This document shows, piece by piece, positions 31,827 through 35,924 of a DNA stretch of 35,924 nt. A program made the translations under genes and the position numbers. Each line of letters starts with the position of its first letter. The first letter of the stretch is position 1. The stretch comes from Kiritimatiellia bacterium (GTDB taxonomy: Bacteria > Verrucomicrobiota > Kiritimatiellia > UBA8416 > JABMPJ01), in the NCBI GenBank assembly GCA_016783675.1, contig JADHWE010000022.1, positions 1-35,924 on the forward strand. The letters are read 5' to 3'. Under the pieces are notes generated by a model. It had not been told where the DNA came from. It worked only from the letters and a program-made list of their open reading frames with translations, and made no database searches.

Positions 31827-32441
31827 TCAGTGGGCGGGGAAACATTTCTCGAGTTCCCGCACGAGCCGATTTAGTTGTGTGTCACTGGTGTAGTCTTCGC
31901 TCAGCTTGTGAACAACACGGATGGCTCGACGCAGGTAGTTGATCCGTTCGGCGAGGTCGGCGAGCATGGTCGCGACTGGCAGGTCGCCATAGTACTCGCC
32001 TCCAGATCCGTGGCTGAAGCCGACCACGAGCACCCCTGGCAGGTCGCCGTGTCCAATCTCGTGCCTTAGCGACGGTGGGTTGCCGGAGAACATGCGATTC
32101 CCCAAGATCGGCCTGAGGCGATTCATGTCTGTCTCCTCGGGGAAGAGTATGTAGAGATCCGTACCCACCATGTAGCCGCGTCGTTTGCATGTGATGTTGA
32201 ATCGACAGAAGTAGGGCGATCGGCCATTCTCAGACCATGGGTCTTCGCTGCTCGACACGAGAAACAGGAACGAGACTGCAGTTTCAGGACCGGGCTCAGT
32301 GTCGATTCTCGGCTGTCCATTCTCTGACGCGGCGTCGAGGCGTAGCTCTGTCCCCTCGAATATGCCTTCGATTCCCGGCCAGATCTCGGTTCTGATCAGC
32401 CCTTCAGTGGTGTCGTGATCGGGTGTTTGTGGATCTGGCAT
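31827..32441 (-). CDS. Uncharacterised protein
   Basis: A 204-residue protein if the ATG at 32441 is used; it is preceded by AAAAGGGGAGAAG, whereas the frame itself extends to 32486. No signal peptide or membrane segment is seen. The sequence has an N-terminal acidic stretch, a beta-rich middle (SFLFLVSSSEDPWSENG; PYFCRFNITCKRRGYMVGTD; LYILFPEETD) and a C-terminal helical region (ATMLADLAERINYLRRAIRV; TQLNRLVRELEKCF) that may be a coiled coil. I recognise no family. It is convergent with the DUF6880 gene, with only 13 bases between the stops, and belongs to the accessory patchwork. Confidence 0.6.
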   Translation of the reverse strand: MPDPQTPDHDTTEGLIRTEIWPGIEGIFEGTELRLDAASENGQPRIDTEPGPETAVSFLFLVSSSEDPWSENGRSPYFCRFNITCKRRGYMVGTDLYILFPEETDMNRLRPILGNRMFSGNPPSLRHEIGHGDLPGVLVVGFSHGSGGEYYGDLPVATMLADLAERINYLRRAIRVVHKLSEDYTSDTQLNRLVRELEKCFPAH

Positions 32442-32621
32442 CACTTCTCCCCTTTTCATCCAGTACGTGCTGCGCCGCGTTAACAACGCGCTGGTTTAGG
32501 TGTGCTGTGTTCCTGGTCATATCATCATCCTGTGCATCTATCATAGAAAATAGGCATAAACAGCGGCAGAAGGTGAGGCGGAAGCATCTTGGTTCTTAAC
32601 AGCTCACAGGATGCATTAGAT

Positions 32622-32655
32622 AGACCCCATCCGAAAGTCTTTTCGGATGAGGTCT
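32622..32655. terminator. Strong hairpin between divergent accessory genes
   Basis: AGACCCCATCCGAAA and TTTCGGATGAGGTCT pair over 15 positions with one mismatch around a GTCT loop. It lies upstream of both the minus-strand gene ending at 31827 and the DUF3800 gene, so it is not an obvious terminator for either. It could be the end of a lost element or a regulatory hairpin. No T-tract follows. Confidence 0.45.
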
Positions 32656-32750
32656 AGGTAAGGGATCTACTAATCTCTCGACCCGCAGGTACCTGCCCGC
32701 TATAAGATGTCGGTCAAGAGGTGCTTGTTGCGGGGCTGAGAAGGGACGAA

Positions 32751-33500
32751 ATGAAGAATGTTGGCGGAACATCTGAATACATCGCATTCTTTGACGAGTG
32801 CGGCGACCATACACTTGAGCTGATCGACAAGGATTTCCCCTTGTTTCTCCTCGCAACGATTGTCGTGCGACGTACGGATTACGTCGATCAGATCATCCCT
32901 GCACTGGCACGCTTGAAGTTGAAGTACTGGGTGCATGAAGGGGTGAATCTACACAGTCGTGACATTCGCAAGGCGAAAGGCCCCTTTGGGTTTCTTCAGG
33001 TCCCAGACAACCGAAAGGCCTTCATGGGAGAACTGAGCGATTTGATGAGAGTCTTCCCGTACACGCTCTTTGTTTCGGCTGTCCGTAAGGACGAACACAG
33101 GGATCGATACGGAACGGACGCTGTGAATCCGTATGATCTTGCACTGGAGTTCACGATGGAACGGCTGATCCACTTTATCGAAGACAACCGGCTCTCTGAG
33201 CTGCCGATTGTGGCCGAGGCCCGGGGAAAGGCGGAAGACAAAGACTTGGAGCGATGCTTCTTTCGCATCATGACCGAAGGCACGGACTGTATCAGAGGAG
33301 ATCGGTTTAAGAAGGTAGAATGTCCGCTGGTTTTCCGCCGAAAATTCGACAACATTGCCGGCATTCAACTGGCCGATCTCTGTGCGCATCCATGTGCGAG
33401 GCATGTGCTGCGCCCCGAGCAGTCGAACCGTGCTTATGAGATCGTGCGGCAGAAGATTTACCACAAGAGCGGCGTCGAGGGCTGGAAGGTCTTTCCGTAG
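32751..33500 (+). CDS. DUF3800-family protein
   Basis: A 249-residue protein from an ATG with AAGGGACG upstream; an in-frame start 30 bases earlier is less well placed. The N-terminal YIAFFDECGDH matches the DUF3800 opening (FxDExG; here Cys in place of the usual Ser), with D15 and E16 as probable acidic active residues. NLHSRDIRK and the C-terminal IAGIQLADLCAHPC (the Q.ADL motif) complete the family pattern. DUF3800 has an RNase H-like look and is frequent in mobile and defence contexts, but its biochemical role is not established. It stands alone, preceded by a strong inverted repeat and followed by a hairpin. Confidence 0.83.
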   Translation: MKNVGGTSEYIAFFDECGDHTLELIDKDFPLFLLATIVVRRTDYVDQIIPALARLKLKYWVHEGVNLHSRDIRKAKGPFGFLQVPDNRKAFMGELSDLMRVFPYTLFVSAVRKDEHRDRYGTDAVNPYDLALEFTMERLIHFIEDNRLSELPIVAEARGKAEDKDLERCFFRIMTEGTDCIRGDRFKKVECPLVFRRKFDNIAGIQLADLCAHPCARHVLRPEQSNRAYEIVRQKIYHKSGVEGWKVFP

Positions 33501-33508
33501 AAAGCAAA

Positions 33509-33536
33509 TAGGCACCTCCGTTTCCAGAAGTGCCTA
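33509..33536 (+). terminator. Possible terminator hairpin after DUF3800
   Basis: TAGGCAC and GTGCCTA form a perfect 7-base stem with a 14-base loop, starting eight bases after the stop codon. There is no T-tract, so Rho-independent termination is only possible, not clear. Confidence 0.4.
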
Positions 33537-33826
33537 CCGACCGAGAATTCCCAGTCCGGGAGTATATTTGCACAGGAGTCGTAAGCTGTCAAAGGCCAAA
33601 TCTCGGATTCGCGAACTCGTTTCATACGGTCGAAGAATGAGGATTGCAGCGGATCAGGTCGTGTGTGTGTGGGCAGCTGAAACCGATGAATGCGCTTTTA
33701 TCGAAACTGACCGGTGAGCAAGCGCTTCAAGACCTGAAGCGCATGGCTTCTAGAGGGATGGTGTGTATTTGTGGTTTCAGGCCACCGGAGCAGTCCGGCG
33801 GTACCAGAAAGTAGGGGGCATGCCCG
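33537..33826. other. Non-coding or decayed gap before the 203-residue gene
   Basis: About 290 bases without a convincing gene. It holds a perfect 8-base hairpin, GCGCTTCA-AGACC-TGAAGCGC, at 33722-33742. A short open stretch before 33717 (MRIAADQVVCVWAAETDECA...) has no recognisable family and no good start; it could be the tail of a lost gene. Confidence 0.5.
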
Positions 33827-34438
33827 ATGGGGGTGACGATTCATTATCGCGGGGTGATTGATGAACCTGAGCGGATACGGGATCTGCAGCGGGAACTGAC
33901 AGACGTTGCGAAGAGCATGGGCTGGGAGTACAGCCTGCTGGATGATGACTGGGCTGTATCACCGGATGCAGAGCTGGTGCATGGACAAAGCTCCGTGACC
34001 ATCAAAGGTCATCTGGGGTTAAAGGGGATCTCTCTCTTGCCCGGAGGTGGCGGTGAGGCCCTGGTGTTCTTCATTGATTCAACCGGTCGGCTGCGCTCAA
34101 TCATGGATATGATCCAGCAATGCGAGGGGCGGACCATCCCTGATCGCGCTTGGGTTTCGATGAAAACACAGTTCATGTCGCCGGATGTCCACGTCTGGAT
34201 CGTCGGGTTGCTGAGGTACCTCCAGAAGCAGTACTTCTCGAATCTTGAAGTCGACGATGAGGGCGGTTTCTGGGAAACGGGAGATCGCGCGGGGCTGGAA
34301 GCGAAGATGCACTTCCTCAACGAGAAGATGGATGAGCTGGCCACGGACCTGAATGCGGAAGCACTTGGCGATCTTTCAGGCCTGTCCGCGGAGGATATCG
34401 CGTCCCGAATTGAGGACTTCCTGAAGGAACGACAGTGA
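33827..34438 (+). CDS. Uncharacterised protein
   Basis: A 203-residue soluble protein. AGGGGG lies about ten bases before the ATG. It opens MGVTIHYRGVIDEPERIRDL, a pattern I have seen in hypothetical proteins of several phyla (MG.TIHY.G.......), without a known function. A Gly-rich turn (ISLLPGGGGEALVFFID) lies in the middle, followed by a Trp/Tyr-rich segment (HVWIVGLLRYLQKQYFSN) and an acidic helical C-terminus (LNEKMDELATDLNAEALGDL; SAEDIASRIEDFLKERQ). No signal peptide is present. It precedes the 318-residue gene by 62 bases on the same strand, so the two may be co-transcribed. Confidence 0.7.
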   Translation: MGVTIHYRGVIDEPERIRDLQRELTDVAKSMGWEYSLLDDDWAVSPDAELVHGQSSVTIKGHLGLKGISLLPGGGGEALVFFIDSTGRLRSIMDMIQQCEGRTIPDRAWVSMKTQFMSPDVHVWIVGLLRYLQKQYFSNLEVDDEGGFWETGDRAGLEAKMHFLNEKMDELATDLNAEALGDLSGLSAEDIASRIEDFLKERQ

Positions 34439-34500
34439 GTAGCAGGCCTACCCGCTGATGTTCCAAGGCGTCTGCTTCGTACGGAAAGGTGCTGTAAGAG

Positions 34501-35457
34501 ATGATCATGCCGATTGATTCTGGGGGCCAGGGATTGACGCAGGCAGATATCGATGCTGTCAACCGGCACCTCGCGGCAAAGTCGATGGCTCTGAACATGA
34601 CTCCGCGCCCGGATATGGGAGGGCTCTCTGCGGCGGCGGTGGCTCACCTGCTCTATAGCTCGTGGGGAGAGCCGGGCGGTGCGGTGCAGTTTAATAGTGA
34701 TGTGGAGCCCGCAACACTGGAATCATCCCTGTTCTTCCGGCAAGCACGGGCCCTGTTACAGGCGGTGCATGACGCGGACGGTGTCAAAGCAACGGCGGCA
34801 GGCAATCTTCCACGGAAGTTCGTGGCGGAAATGGTTGACTGCATGCTCGGCGAAGAGGCCCGGGAGGACGTGTGGCGTTTTCACAAGGTGGTGAATGAGG
34901 AAGACATTCGCGCTCTGCATAGCAGTCGTGTGGTCTGCCAGGAAGCGGGGTTGCTGCGCCGCTACAAGGGAAAGTTCGTCGTACCGAAGAAACGGGCGGG
35001 GCTTCTCAGCCCTGAACGTGGCACAGAGCTGTTCAGAGCCCTATTCGTGTCATGCTTCAGGTGCGTTAATCTTGCTTACCTGGCGTGGGCTGGCCCCGAG
35101 GCTGGAGCGCTGCAGAAGGGCGTGCCTTACACACTCTACCGGCTGGGTGTCGTTGCCGTTGACTGGCTAAAGACTGACGGAGCGGAGAATACGATTGTCC
35201 TGCCGGGTATCCGGCAGTCGCTCGAATATGAAACAGGCACGGAGAGCTACTGGTCTGTTGGCAAACTCCTTGAGTACAGGATACTGGGCCTGCTGATTGA
35301 TTGGGGGTTGCTTGAGGGCAGGTATGTCGATCAGAAGTATGGTATGAAGAAGCTCGATGCGGTGCGAGTAACGGCTCTCCACAATGCGTTCTTGCGGTTT
35401 GAGTTGAACCCGGCCTACGAGCCGGATTTCGCTCCTCGTTGGAGAGGCAGCGCTTAG
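34501..35457 (+). CDS. Uncharacterised protein with pRiA4b/SEC-C-like C-terminal region (tentative)
   Basis: A 318-residue protein; ATG 34501 and ATG 34507 are both possible and no strong ribosome site separates them. No signal peptide or membrane segment is seen. The middle region, VNEEDIRALHSSRVVCQEAG, then LLRRYKGKFVVPKKRAGLLS and ELFRALFVSCFRCVNLAYLA, resembles a helical winged-helix-like domain found at the C-terminus of plasmid pRiA4b ORF-3-like and related proteins (L....AGLLR...GK..LTKKG..LL......LYR.LF..FF). The resemblance is by memory and is not strong. If right, it links the gene to accessory DNA. It is followed by 286 bases without a gene. Confidence 0.6.
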   Translation: MIMPIDSGGQGLTQADIDAVNRHLAAKSMALNMTPRPDMGGLSAAAVAHLLYSSWGEPGGAVQFNSDVEPATLESSLFFRQARALLQAVHDADGVKATAAGNLPRKFVAEMVDCMLGEEAREDVWRFHKVVNEEDIRALHSSRVVCQEAGLLRRYKGKFVVPKKRAGLLSPERGTELFRALFVSCFRCVNLAYLAWAGPEAGALQKGVPYTLYRLGVVAVDWLKTDGAENTIVLPGIRQSLEYETGTESYWSVGKLLEYRILGLLIDWGLLEGRYVDQKYGMKKLDAVRVTALHNAFLRFELNPAYEPDFAPRWRGSA

Positions 35458-35654
35458 ACCGATGCGTGCTTGACGAAGGTGGCGGGATCGACCGACCTGA
35501 GCGGTTGACCGAGTCAGTCAATTCACTTACTCTTCCACGCAGTCACGGAGAGAAAGTTTGTGCCATTTTCATGTCACACAGAGCGATTTTGCGACAGAAA
35601 TGTAACACAGGCCGTTTTGTGGTGTACTCATAACTCCTTGATAACAAGCAGCAT
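35458..35654. other. Intergenic stretch before the tRNA remnant
   Basis: No gene is visible. The only marked elements are TGTCACACAG (35572-35581) and TGTAACACAG (35601-35610), the latter identical to a decamer upstream of the first ATPase gene (2841-2850). The region turns AT-richer towards its right end, as promoters do. Confidence 0.4.
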
Positions 35655-35689
35655 ACCCCGGTAGCTCAGTTGGATAGCCCCGGGGTGCC
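35655..35689 (+). pseudogene. tRNA remnant with its centre deleted
   Basis: ACCCCGG is followed by TAGCTCAGTTGGATAG, the exact 5' side of a tRNA: acceptor strand, two-base link, D-stem GCTC and a D-loop with the GTTGGATAG form. Three bases later CCGGGGT occurs, which is the perfect 7-base partner of the 5' acceptor strand, followed by a G in discriminator position and CC. The anticodon and T arms, about 40 bases, are absent. It reads as a tRNA gene reduced to its two ends, or a tRNA 5' part whose hairpin arose by chance. No amino acid can be assigned. Confidence 0.5.
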
Positions 35690-35743
35690 TGGCCTGCATT
35701 CCTGCGCTTGACTGGACCTGCCTCAGTAGGTATTTTTTATTCC

Positions 35744-35924
35744 ATGAAGAATAAGTCTACAGAGAATAGTATTCAGATTGGTTTTCGGAACCGTGTTGAC
35801 GAGCTTGGAATGCTCGACGACTGGGCGGCCCAATCGCCTCGGCTGGCTGTGATTCACGGTCGACGGCGGCTGGGCAAGACGAGCCTTCTGAGGCAATGGA
35901 GTCGTCGGGGGCCATGTTGCTATG
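35744..35924 (+). CDS. ATPase_2-type P-loop ATPase (N-terminal part; runs off the window)
   Basis: Sixty codons are visible, from an ATG in an AT-rich leader (TATTTTTTATTCC) with no clear Shine-Dalgarno. IGFRNRVDELGMLDDWAAQS is followed by LAVIHGRRRLGKTSLLRQW. The F.NR..EL..L and GRRR.GKTSLL (residues 39-49) pattern is that of archaeal-type ATPases (PF01637, often with a DUF234 C-terminus), which hold an F/Y-x-x-R-x-x-E-L box before the P-loop. The gene begins 55 bases after a tRNA remnant, a place where mobile DNA often inserts. It is of the same broad group as the ATPase at 1667-2803 but is not a close copy (the P-loop differs: GPRRVGKSS there). Confidence 0.8.
   Translation, partial: MKNKSTENSIQIGFRNRVDELGMLDDWAAQSPRLAVIHGRRRLGKTSLLRQWSRRGPCCY

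Noticed and set aside
33355-33717. A 120-codon frame overlapping the end of DUF3800
   Set aside because: The first half is a shadow of DUF3800; the rest has no start or family.
29258-35924. A known anti-phage system (restriction-modification, CBASS, Gabija, toxin-antitoxin) in the accessory part
   Set aside because: No nuclease, methylase, cyclase or paired toxin-antitoxin genes are recognisable; DUF3800 and ATPase_2 alone do not establish one.

Overview
The window reads like a chromosomal piece of a high-GC member of the PVC superphylum (Kiritimatiellota, Lentisphaerota, Verrucomicrobiota or Planctomycetota). The basis is the gene content: a formylglycine sulfatase, a DUF5703 protein, DUF1080 domains, several Gfo/Idh/MocA proteins, a PQQ-like propeller protein, an alpha-N-acetylglucosaminidase remnant, and a Gram-negative envelope (TonB-dependent receptor). 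The phylum is inference; no rRNA or marker gene is present.

Layout. Bases 3-6434 (mostly + strand): an esterase 3' end, a secreted sulfatase, a minus-strand STAND/ATPase_2-type ATPase, the last codons of a decayed second sulfatase, and a giant secreted propeller protein. Bases 6585-17187 (+): a compact run of eleven genes, most overlapping by 4-14 bases, broken only by a gap at 10796-10958. It combines an unknown Cys-rich secreted protein, an FtsX-type permease, a TonB receptor, a double-headed ModA-like binding protein, a molybdate/tungstate-type permease and ATPase, a MoaD/ThiS-like carrier ending in Gly-Gly, a degenerate E1-like protein, a canonical MoeB-rhodanese fusion, a half-size TauE/SafE protein and a LolD-type ATPase. 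This is the most interesting block: an apparent envelope-spanning oxyanion uptake system joined to a sulfur-carrier pathway, with no recognisable target enzyme in the window.

Bases 17291-20460: a secreted DUF5703 protein, then gene debris (the N-terminus of a family 5 solute-binding protein on the minus strand and the C-terminal part of a putative secreted protein on the plus strand). Bases 20441-29059 (- strand): an MFS nucleoside-type transporter, a sugar isomerase/epimerase-like TIM barrel, a Gfo/Idh/MocA oxidoreductase, a 1214-residue HEAT-discoidin-DUF1080-DUF1080 protein and a Tat-exported Gfo/Idh/MocA protein. This combination matches the known 3-keto-glycoside degradation theme. A PAS-AraC regulator follows. 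It sits between two almost identical 21-base operators, one before the Tat-exported oxidoreductase and one before a truncated GH89 gene, so a local regulon can be proposed.

Bases 30309-35924: a patchwork. A GH89 5' fragment is joined out of frame to a 5'-truncated DUF6880 gene, followed by small uncharacterised genes, a DUF3800 gene, a tRNA-like remnant that appears to have lost its middle, and the start of a second ATPase. Two families of intergenic inverted repeats are scattered through the window.
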